Made by a program: the position numbers and the translations under genes. Under the pieces are notes generated by a model. It did no database searches. It was given only the letters and a program-made list of their open reading frames with translations, and was not told the DNA's origin. 8,179 nt of DNA from Moraxella lacunata (lineage in GTDB: Bacteria > Pseudomonadota > Gammaproteobacteria > Pseudomonadales > Moraxellaceae). Below, piece by piece: positions 1 to 6,864 of this stretch. The stretch spans positions 15,762 through 23,940 of the forward strand of contig NZ_MXAN01000067.1 of NCBI RefSeq assembly GCF_002027545.1, read 5' to 3'. The stretch's first letter is position 1. Each line of letters begins with the position of its first letter.

Positions 1-20
1 ACCAACCAACCAACCAACCA
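1..20 (+). repeat. CCAA tetranucleotide repeat tract, in frame inside the 5' end of the Type ISP gene
   Basis: Bases 1-20 are uninterrupted tetranucleotide repeat (five ACCA units, equally four CCAA units plus a remainder) and the tract is cut by the window edge, so the copy number is unknown. In the open frame it encodes a repeating Pro-Thr-Asn-Gln. The unit is not a multiple of three, so gain or loss of one unit shifts the frame; the other two frames meet TAG at 36-38 and TGA at 70-72. Such tracts change length by slipped-strand mispairing during replication and give ON/OFF expression in Haemophilus, Neisseria and Moraxella methyltransferase genes. The frame as sequenced is open through the tract; whether it is ON depends on the start codon outside the window. 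Confidence 0.88.
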
Positions 21-3000
21 CATTATCGGACATTTTAGAGCAATATCAAACACTTTCTCACACTCAGCGTGAAAAAGGCACCTATTTTGAACGCTTGTGC
101 ATTGATTATCTTAGCACCGAAAATCATTACAAAACCCTTTATGATACCGTACTTCCCTTTACCGAATGGGTAAACCAGCATAAACCCGATTTCCCCAAAA
201 CTGATACAGGCATAGACCTTGTCGCCATTGGCAAGGACGACACATTCACCGCCATACAATGCAAAAATTATTCTGCCGATTATCACATTGCCAAATCTGA
301 CATTGACAGCTTTTTTACCGCATCTGGCAAGACAGATTTTAGCCACCGCCTTATCATCACCACAACTGACCATTGGACAGCAAACGCCCAAAATTCCCTT
401 GAAAATCAACAAATCCCCGTCAATATCATCAGTCGTAGCGACCTTGAAAATAGTATCATTGACTGGTCAAAATACACCCCCAATCACACCCCTATACTGC
501 ACCCCAAAAAATCACTTCGCCCCCACCAGCTAGAAGCAAAAAATGCTGTCGCCAAAGGTTTTTCAACCGCCAATCGTGGCAAACTTATCATGGCGTGTGG
601 TACAGGCAAAACCTTTACTTCTCTAAAAATTGCCGAGCAACAAGCAGGCGTTGGCAAGACGGTATTATTTTTAGTGCCGAGTTTGGCTTTATTATCGCAA
701 TCCTTGACCGAATGGACACAACAGTCCGACATACCCATTCATGCCTATGCCGTCTGTTCGGACAATGACGTTGGCAAACAAACCAGCGATGACATTCTCA
801 AAACCCAAATTCACGAACTACAATACCCAGCCACCACCAACGCCCACGCCCTTAGCAAGGCGTTTGGCAATCGTACTGACACCGACAAAGATACGGTCAT
901 GACCGTGATTTTTAGCACTTATCATTCCATTGACGTTATCAGTCAAGCCCAGAAATTGGGCATGGGCGAATTTGACCTTGTGATTTGTGATGAAGCCCAC
1001 CGCACCACAGGGGCAACTTTTGAAGGCGAAGCCGAAAGCCAATTTGTCCGCATTCATCATAATGATTTTATCCAAACCAAAAAACGCCTATACATGACCG
1101 CCACACCCAGAGTGTATAGCGATAGTGCCAAAAAGACCGAAGGCGTGGAGACGCTTTATTCTATGGATAATGCCGAGCATTATGGCGAGACCTTTTATAC
1201 CATCAGTTTTAGCAGTGCCGTTCATCAGGATTTATTGGTGGATTATAAAGTGTTGGTACTGGCGGTATCCGAAAGCCATATCAATCGCCAATTAGAAAAA
1301 CTGCTTAACGACAGTGGCAACGAATACAAGGTAGATGACGCTGCCAAAATTATTGGTTGCTGGAAAGCCCTATCCAAATATGGTGTAGAAAATGATTTGT
1401 CCGATGACAATTTGCCAATGAAACGAGCCGTTGCCTTTTGTCAAGTGATTGAAAAAGAATACAGGGGCAACAAACATAAAGTCAGCTCAAAAGCCATCAG
1501 CGAAATGTTTGGCAATGTCGTATCCGCCTATCAAGCACAAGAGATTGCCAACCTAAAAGACAAAGACAACCCAGACCAATCCCTAAAACTCATCTGTGAA
1601 GCTGAACACATAGACGGCTCTATGAATGCCAGCGAAAAACTTACCAAAATCAACTGGCTAAAAGCCCAAACGCCCGACAACACCTGCCGTATCCTATCCA
1701 ATGTGCGTTGTCTGTCCGAAGGGGTGGACGTGCCTGCTCTGGATGCTGTGCTGTTTTTGACCGCTCGCAATTCTCAAATTGACGTGGTGCAATCGGTTGG
1801 GCGTGTCATGCGAAAAGCAGACGGCAAAAAACGGGGCTATGTCATTTTACCCATCGTCATTCCTGCAGGTGTAGAACCAGAAACCGCCCTTGATAACAAC
1901 GAAAATTACAAAGTCGTCTGGCAGGTATTAAACGCCTTGCGTTCGCATGATGACAGATTTGATGCCATGCTCAACAAGTTAGAATTTGGGGCAAGTACGG
2001 ACAAAATTGAAATCATCGACATTAGCAACAACATCAAACCCAGAACCAAAAAATCCACCAAAAAGACAGGGCGTGGCTCAAAAACCATTGGGGGTAAAGA
2101 CGAAAAACCACCCGTACAAGGCGAATTGGATTTTAATATCAGCGACATTGAGCGAGCCTTAGTCGCCAAAATCGTCAAAAAATGTGGTAATCGTATGCAC
2201 TGGCAAGAATGGGCAGAAAATGTTGCCAAAATTGCAAACACTCATACCGACCGCATTAAAGCCATATTAGAAAATGACAACAATCATATTCAAATCAATG
2301 CCTTTAATAAATTTGCTAATCAATTACGCCAAGATTTAAATAACACCACCACCGATAATGAAGCCATAGAAATGCTATCACAGCATTTAATCACCAAGCC
2401 TATATTTGATGCGTTATTTTCTGAGAGTGAATTTGCCAAATTCAACCCAATGTCCATTGCCTTAGATAAAGTGATAGACGCATTGGCACTGACCAATATT
2501 TCGGATAAAGAAACCAAAGAATTAAATGAATTTTATGATGCGATTGCCATTCGTGTCAGTGGCATTAAAGAACCTGCCCACCGCCAAAGAATCATTAAAG
2601 AACTTTATGATAATTTCTTTCGTACCGCTTTTCCAAAACTTGCCGAAAAAATGGGCATTGTCTATACACCCATAGAAGTGGTAGATTTTATCATTCATTC
2701 AGTAGAGCATATTTTACAGACCGAGTTTAATTCAAGTTTATCCAATAAAGGCGTACAAATCATTGACCCATTTACAGGCACAGGGACTTTTATCACAAGA
2801 CTGCTACAAAGTGGCATTATCCCCACCAATCAACTGCCACAGAAATATCAAGAAATCCACGCCAACGAAATGCTTTTATTGGCTTATTATATTGCCGCCA
2901 TCAATATAGAAAGCGTGTATCACAGCTTAATTATTGATGATTATAAACCTTTTACAGGCATTTGTTTGGCGGATACTTTTGCCATGTATGAAAATGATTT

Positions 3001-4861
3001 GGTCAGTCATAGCGATAACAGCGAACGCCAAAAACGACAAAAAGAACTGGATATTACCGTGATTATGGGAAATCCGCCTTATTCTGTTGGTAAAAAAAGT
3101 GCCAATGATAGTATTGAAAATATGAAATATCCAGTATTAGATAGTCGTATTGAAAAAACTTATGTTAACTTATCAAGCTCTGGATTAAAAAGAAATATGT
3201 ACGACCCGTACACTCGTGCTATTCGCTGGGCAAGTGATAGAATTAGTGAAAAAGGAATTATTGGATTTATTACCAATTCTGGATTTATTGACTCCAAATC
3301 TGCCGATGGATTAAGACAATGTTTATCCAATGAATTTAGCTCATTATATGTTTTTAATTTGCGTGGCGATATTCGTGCAAAAACAGGAGATATTGCCAAA
3401 AAAGAAGGGCAAAATATTTTTAATATCATAACAGGTGTTGCTATTTCTATATTGGTTAAAAATCCAAATTCAAAAAATCAAGGGAAAATTAATTATTATG
3501 ATATTGGAGATTACTTAAATCGCAAAGAAAAGTTAGAGATTATTGAAAATCTTGGTTCAATAAAGAATATCAAATGGGAAAATATTATCCCAAATACTTA
3601 TCAAGATTGGATAAATCAGCGTAATGAGAATAGCAATTTTGAAAGATATATATCAGTCCACAATGACACTGGTATATTCTCATTATCATCATCAGGTGTT
3701 GTAACAAATAGGGATATTTGGGTGTGCAACTGCTCACAAACACAATTACATATCAACATTAAATCAATGATAGATTTTTACAATTCTGAACTAGAAAAAT
3801 ATCAAAAATCAGATAAAACGATTGATGTGTCAAATTTTATTGATTTAAATCCACAAAAAATCAGTTGGAGCAGAGCCTTAAAAAATCATCTATCAAAAGA
3901 CAGAAAAGCAACCTTTGATAGCAAAAAGATCAGAAGTATTTTATACAGACCCTTTTTTAAACAAAAAATTTATTTTGATAAAATGCTCAATGAAATGCGA
4001 TCCAATTTACCTAAAATTCTTCCAACTGAAAAACACAATAATCTTATAATTTTTATAAAACACAGATGGAAAAAGGAAGGTTTTTTGTCTATTATCTCAG
4101 ATAAAATAATGGAAAACCAAGCAGACGGTGGTGGTATTTTATTACCGCTTTATATCTATGAATCCAATAACGATGGTAATTATACTCAAAAATCCGCCAT
4201 TAGTGATGAAGCCTTAGCTCATTTTAAAGAATTTTATAATGGTGCAGAAATTAGTAAAGAATGTATCTTTTATTATATTTATGGATTACTCCATAGCACC
4301 GATTACCGTGAACGCTATGCCGATAATTTATCCAAACAATTACCACGCATTCCACGAGTCAAATCGGTAGATGACTTTTTGGCTTTTAGACAAGCGGGAA
4401 AAGAGTTGGCAAATTTACATCTAAATTATGAAAGCGTAGCAATGTATGACGGTGTAAAATTAGATGGTGGTATTAGTATTCACAATGATAAAATTATTGG
4501 TGGTAAAGACGATGATTTTTATGTGAGCAAAATGAAATTTGGCAAGCGTAAAAATACTGATACAGGCAAAAATGAAGACGATAAAACAGTGATTATTTAT
4601 AATGATAATTTTACTGTAAGTAATATTCCATTACAAGCCTATGATTATATCGTCAATGGCAAATCGGCAATAGAATGGGTAATGGAACGCCAGTCCATTA
4701 AAACCGATAAAAACAGTGGTATCACCAATAATGCCAATGATTGGGCAATAGAGACGATGAATAATGCTCGCTATCCCTTAGAATTATTACTGCGTGTCAT
4801 AACGGTAAGTATTGAGAGTATAAATATCGTGAATAATTTGCCCGGTCTTGTGATTGAGTAA
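2..4861 (+). CDS. Type ISP restriction-modification enzyme (nuclease-helicase-methyltransferase-TRD), 5'-partial, phase-variable
   Basis: Single-polypeptide restriction-modification enzyme. The frame is open from base 2, giving 1619 visible residues (numbered here from base 2); the start codon lies left of the window. Domains in order: an Mrr-like PD-(D/E)xK nuclease with GID (D72) and QCK (Q86, K88); an SF2 helicase/translocase with Walker A CGTGKT (about 199-204), DEAH (330-333), TAT (366-368) and QSVGRVMR (597-604); a Lys-rich linker near 680-700; an N6-adenine methyltransferase with motif X near YTP (888), SAM motif DPFTGTG (922-928) and catalytic NPPY (1024-1027); then a target recognition region and a conserved-looking C-terminal segment (YIYGLLHS...YRERYA). 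This order and length match LlaGI/LlaBIII-type enzymes, which methylate adenine and cut after ATP-driven translocation between sites. The region just after the CCAA repeat (EKGTYFERL) looks like the usual N-terminus of the family, so the true start should be just upstream of the repeat. A TTG at 95 is in frame but would remove that segment. No separate R, M or S gene is needed. Confidence 0.9.
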   Translation, partial: PTNQPTTLSDILEQYQTLSHTQREKGTYFERLCIDYLSTENHYKTLYDTVLPFTEWVNQHKPDFPKTDTGIDLVAIGKDDTFTAIQCKNYSADYHIAKSDIDSFFTASGKTDFSHRLIITTTDHWTANAQNSLENQQIPVNIISRSDLENSIIDWSKYTPNHTPILHPKKSLRPHQLEAKNAVAKGFSTANRGKLIMACGTGKTFTSLKIAEQQAGVGKTVLFLVPSLALLSQSLTEWTQQSDIPIHAYAVCSDNDVGKQTSDDILKTQIHELQYPATTNAHALSKAFGNRTDTDKDTVMTVIFSTYHSIDVISQAQKLGMGEFDLVICDEAHRTTGATFEGEAESQFVRIHHNDFIQTKKRLYMTATPRVYSDSAKKTEGVETLYSMDNAEHYGETFYTISFSSAVHQDLLVDYKVLVLAVSESHINRQLEKLLNDSGNEYKVDDAAKIIGCWKALSKYGVENDLSDDNLPMKRAVAFCQVIEKEYRGNKHKVSSKAISEMFGNVVSAYQAQEIANLKDKDNPDQSLKLICEAEHIDGSMNASEKLTKINWLKAQTPDNTCRILSNVRCLSEGVDVPALDAVLFLTARNSQIDVVQSVGRVMRKADGKKRGYVILPIVIPAGVEPETALDNNENYKVVWQVLNALRSHDDRFDAMLNKLEFGASTDKIEIIDISNNIKPRTKKSTKKTGRGSKTIGGKDEKPPVQGELDFNISDIERALVAKIVKKCGNRMHWQEWAENVAKIANTHTDRIKAILENDNNHIQINAFNKFANQLRQDLNNTTTDNEAIEMLSQHLITKPIFDALFSESEFAKFNPMSIALDKVIDALALTNISDKETKELNEFYDAIAIRVSGIKEPAHRQRIIKELYDNFFRTAFPKLAEKMGIVYTPIEVVDFIIHSVEHILQTEFNSSLSNKGVQIIDPFTGTGTFITRLLQSGIIPTNQLPQKYQEIHANEMLLLAYYIAAINIESVYHSLIIDDYKPFTGICLADTFAMYENDLVSHSDNSERQKRQKELDITVIMGNPPYSVGKKSANDSIENMKYPVLDSRIEKTYVNLSSSGLKRNMYDPYTRAIRWASDRISEKGIIGFITNSGFIDSKSADGLRQCLSNEFSSLYVFNLRGDIRAKTGDIAKKEGQNIFNIITGVAISILVKNPNSKNQGKINYYDIGDYLNRKEKLEIIENLGSIKNIKWENIIPNTYQDWINQRNENSNFERYISVHNDTGIFSLSSSGVVTNRDIWVCNCSQTQLHINIKSMIDFYNSELEKYQKSDKTIDVSNFIDLNPQKISWSRALKNHLSKDRKATFDSKKIRSILYRPFFKQKIYFDKMLNEMRSNLPKILPTEKHNNLIIFIKHRWKKEGFLSIISDKIMENQADGGGILLPLYIYESNNDGNYTQKSAISDEALAHFKEFYNGAEISKECIFYYIYGLLHSTDYRERYADNLSKQLPRIPRVKSVDDFLAFRQAGKELANLHLNYESVAMYDGVKLDGGISIHNDKIIGGKDDDFYVSKMKFGKRKNTDTGKNEDDKTVIIYNDNFTVSNIPLQAYDYIVNGKSAIEWVMERQSIKTDKNSGITNNANDWAIETMNNARYPLELLLRVITVSIESINIVNNLPGLVIE

Positions 4862-4868
4862 CATCATA

Positions 4869-4897
4869 AAAAGCGGATAAAATCTTTATCCGCTTTT
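4869..4897. terminator. Bidirectional hairpin terminator between the Type ISP gene and trmA
   Basis: A perfect 13-bp inverted repeat (4869-4881 with 4885-4897, core AGCGGAT/ATCCGCT) encloses a 3-base loop. A-runs on the left and T-runs on the right give a U-tract in either direction. It starts 7 bases after the stop of the left gene and lies 14 bases beyond the stop of convergent trmA, so it can end both transcripts. Confidence 0.85.
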
Positions 4898-4911
4898 ATA
4901 CTTTTTGAGCT

Positions 4912-6045
4912 TTATTTTTTACTAAGCCAAACCCCACTTTCAATATGATGGGTATAGGGAAATTGGTCAAATAAGGCAAAGCGTTTTATTTCGTGGGTAT
5001 GATTTAAACATTGTAAGTTTTCAAATAAAGTATCAGGATTGCATGAGATATAAATAATATTATCAAAATTTGCCAAAATCTTTAAGGTCTCATCATCAAT
5101 CCCTGCTCGTGGCGGGTCTACAAAGACGGTATTAAAGTCATACGTTTTAATATCAATATCACTCTCGGCTAATCGTCTAAATTCACGCTCGCCATTATGG
5201 GCTTGGCTAAATTCTTGGGCGGATAAGCGAGCTATGGCAATATTAGAGATATTATTATAATCAATCGCCCATTTGGCAGAATTGACCGATGATTTTGCCA
5301 TTTCAGTTGCCAGAACTTTATTAAAATATCTAGATAACGGCAAGGTAAAATTACCATTACCACAATATAATTCTAACAAATCTTTTTTATCATGTTGGCT
5401 AATATTATCCGCCACATCACAGGCAAAGTTTAGCATATGACGGCATACATGGGCATTGGGCTGACTAAATCCGCCTTCTATTTGCTGATAATAAAAATCT
5501 TGGGATTGCCCTTTTATATCCACGCTCATTTTTTCAATGACAAAATCATCATCTAATACCAATTTTTGTCCACGACTTCGCCCAATAAGTTTGACATTTA
5601 ATTTATCCGCCAATGAATTTGTCAATGTTTGCCAATGCTCATCTAACTTTTTATGATAAATTAAGGTAACCAGCATTTGCCCATATTGTGTATTTAAAAA
5701 ATCAATTTGAAATAATTTATCTTTTAATAGACTATGTTGTTTTAATTCATTTAATAAAACAGGCATTAGCTCGTTAATAGCACGGCTGGCAATGGCAAAA
5801 TCGGTAATTTCAATCACCTTTTTTGATTTACCGTCTCGCTCAAACATCGCATAAAACATATCGTCCGCCCCGTCTCGCTCGGTATGCCAAATTCTAAATT
5901 CGGCACGCTGGCGAAAATGGCTAATCGGCGATTCATAGACTTCTAAGGTAGGTGGATTAAAAAGGGCGAATTGGGTGTCAATGCGGTCAATCTTGGCGGA
6001 TAATTGGGCGTGGTACTCATCGTGCGTAAAGGCGGTGTGTGTCAT
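4912..6045 (-). CDS. trmA: tRNA (uracil(54)-C5)-methyltransferase TrmA
   Basis: Transfers a methyl group from S-adenosylmethionine to C5 of uracil 54 in the T-loop of tRNA, making ribothymidine; a cytosolic housekeeping enzyme. The 377 residues are close to the 366 of E. coli TrmA. Visible features: [11 protein letters not shown] near 44-54 as in the TrmA N-terminus, GGFSQPN at 191-197, SAM-binding motif [12 protein letters not shown] at 222-233, DPPRAG at 310-315, the catalytic nucleophile Cys335 in SCNP, and C-terminal Glu369 in HHIESG, the expected general base. No Cys-rich Fe-S cluster motif is visible at the N-terminus, which argues against RlmD/RlmC-type 23S rRNA methyltransferases. The ATG at 6045 is the first good start after the promoter; no clear Shine-Dalgarno is seen, and the leader is predicted to be only about 20 bases. 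It is transcribed alone, divergent from the NadR-like gene. Confidence 0.95.
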   Translation of the reverse strand: MTHTAFTHDEYHAQLSAKIDRIDTQFALFNPPTLEVYESPISHFRQRAEFRIWHTERDGADDMFYAMFERDGKSKKVIEITDFAIASRAINELMPVLLNELKQHSLLKDKLFQIDFLNTQYGQMLVTLIYHKKLDEHWQTLTNSLADKLNVKLIGRSRGQKLVLDDDFVIEKMSVDIKGQSQDFYYQQIEGGFSQPNAHVCRHMLNFACDVADNISQHDKKDLLELYCGNGNFTLPLSRYFNKVLATEMAKSSVNSAKWAIDYNNISNIAIARLSAQEFSQAHNGEREFRRLAESDIDIKTYDFNTVFVDPPRAGIDDETLKILANFDNIIYISCNPDTLFENLQCLNHTHEIKRFALFDQFPYTHHIESGVWLSKK

Positions 6046-6074
6046 GGCGGTATCATTACAAATAAAACCGCCAT
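6044..6074. repeat. 8-bp dyad spanning trmA start codon and -10 box
   Basis: ATGGCGGT at 6044-6051 is perfectly complementary in inverted orientation to ACCGCCAT at 6067-6074, with 15 bases between. One arm includes two bases of the trmA start codon (6043-6045); the other overlaps the predicted trmA -10 (6073-6078). If the predicted transcription start is right, only one arm is in the mRNA, so this would act as a DNA site rather than an RNA hairpin. Function is unknown. Confidence 0.4.
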
Positions 6075-6101
6075 TTTATAAAAATATTCGCCAAAAAGCA
6101 A
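6073..6101 (-). promoter_or_regulatory. Predicted sigma70 promoter of trmA
   Basis: On the minus strand, TTGCTT (6096-6101) and TAAAAT (6073-6078, five of six to TATAAT) are separated by exactly 17 bases. Transcription would start near 6066, about 20 bases before the ATG. The upstream part overlaps the -35 zone of the divergent promoter. Predicted from sequence only. Confidence 0.5.
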
Positions 6102-6116
6102 ATGGCACGCTATAAT
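6088..6116 (+). promoter_or_regulatory. Predicted sigma70 promoter of the NadR-like ATPase gene
   Basis: A perfect -10 hexamer TATAAT lies at 6111-6116. The -35 zone (about 6087-6093) is weak, with only about three matches to TTGACA at 17-18 bases spacing. Transcription would begin near 6122-6124, downstream of the ATG at 6102 but upstream of the ATG at 6150, which supports the shorter gene model. Confidence 0.5.
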
Positions 6117-6149
6117 GGTGCTTTTGTTAATCACACTCTATTTATCCAA

Positions 6150-6668
6150 ATGACCGTCAAAAAAATCCTGCTTATCGGTGCCGAATGCACTGGCAAATCC
6201 ACGCTCGCCCACGCCCTAGCGGACAAATACCACACCACTTACACGCCCGAATACCTGCGGACTTATCTAGAACAAAAGCCAACAGGTTATGTCTGCACTT
6301 TTGATGATTTAACACCCATCGCACAAGGGCAAATGGACAGCGAAAAGCGTGCGGTTGCTACCGCCCATCGCTATTGTTTTATAGATGCGTCATTATTGCT
6401 ACTGCATATTTATAGTCAGCATTATTTTAATAAAACGCCTGATATTATTTTAAAGCATTTAAATAATCAATATGATTTAATTTTAGTAACCGATGAAATT
6501 GGCATTACATGGATAGATGATGGCATGAGAGATTTACCCAATGGGCGTGAACAAATGCGACAAACGATTATTAAAGAATTAGAAAACCGCCAATTACATT
6601 ATCACACCATTTCGGGGGATTTGGACAGTAGAATAAAACAAGTTGGGGAATTATTAAAAGGTCTTTAA
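6150..6668 (+). CDS. NadR/ribosylnicotinamide-kinase-like P-loop ATPase (AAA_28 type)
   Basis: A 172-residue stand-alone P-loop protein resembling the C-terminal ribosylnicotinamide kinase domain of NadR, which phosphorylates nicotinamide riboside to NMN in NAD salvage. Visible: Walker A GAECTGKS at 10-17 right after a short beta strand; PEYLRTYLE at 33-41, comparable to the WEYGREYV segment of NadR; a Walker B-like strand CFIDA at 76-80; and a DDGMRDLPNGREQM segment near 123-136 as in NadR-like ATPases. The adenylyltransferase and helix-turn-helix domains of full NadR are absent, and no pnuC transporter gene is adjacent, so the nicotinamide riboside substrate is inferred. The ATG at 6150 is preferred over 6102 because the -10 TATAAT lies inside the longer version and the protein then begins in the usual way (MTVKKILLIGAE). 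No strong ribosome binding site is visible. It is monocistronic, followed by a hairpin. Confidence 0.8.
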   Translation: MTVKKILLIGAECTGKSTLAHALADKYHTTYTPEYLRTYLEQKPTGYVCTFDDLTPIAQGQMDSEKRAVATAHRYCFIDASLLLLHIYSQHYFNKTPDIILKHLNNQYDLILVTDEIGITWIDDGMRDLPNGREQMRQTIIKELENRQLHYHTISGDLDSRIKQVGELLKGL

Positions 6669-6690
6669 TTTTATAAATTTAATAACAATA

Positions 6691-6717
6691 AAAAGAGCGA
6701 AAATAATCCGCTCTTTT
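6691..6717. terminator. Hairpin terminator after the NadR-like gene
   Basis: AAAAGAGCG (6691-6699) pairs perfectly with CGCTCTTTT (6709-6717) around a 9-base loop, followed by a T-rich run. It begins 22 bases after the stop at 6668. A-runs on the other side make it usable for leftward transcripts as well. Confidence 0.75.
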
Positions 6718-6728
6718 ATTATTAAATA

Positions 6729-6840
6729 TCCTGTAAAACCAGTTTTCCGTTCGCCCTGAGCCTGCCTGCGGGTAGGAAAACCGTTATGGGCAGGCATAGC
6801 TCACCACGAACGGTTTTCCTTAATTCGGGGTTTTGCAGGA
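6729..6840. repeat. 112-bp imperfect palindromic element, probably a dispersed intergenic repeat
   Basis: The ends form a 12-bp inverted repeat with one G-T pair (TCCTGTAAAACC 6729-6740; GGTTTTGCAGGA 6829-6840). Inside are CCGTTCG 6747-6753 with CGAACGG 6807-6813, and a perfect 11-bp pair GGAAAACCGTT 6775-6785 with AACGGTTTTCC 6809-6819. GTTTTCC at 6742-6748 can instead pair with GGAAAAC at 6775-6781, so alternative folds compete. CCTGCC/GGTAGG at 6761-6776 makes a small hairpin. The core is richer in GC than its flanks. CGTTCG...GGTGAGCT on the minus strand recalls palindromic repeats scattered through many bacterial genomes (recollection, not a search). No ORF or transposase is inside. It lies between convergent genes and could also terminate the fabH transcript. 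Confidence 0.6.
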
Positions 6841-6864
6841 AGTCTATTGTATCAATGATTTTTA

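Noticed and set aside
35..412. Minus-strand ORF opposite the nuclease domain, and the other short ORFs inside the large gene, trmA and fabH
   Set aside because: They lie fully inside well-supported genes on the other strand or in another frame, have no recognisable motifs, and read as antisense shadows.
95..4861. TTG at 95 as the start of the Type ISP gene
   Set aside because: The frame is open back to base 2, the segment before 95 (EKGTYFERL) looks like conserved family N-terminus, and no ribosome binding site precedes the TTG.
6102..6149. Upstream in-frame ATG giving a 188-residue NadR-like protein
   Set aside because: A perfect TATAAT at 6111-6116 lies inside this extension, and the 16 extra residues precede the normal beta strand/P-loop start of the family.
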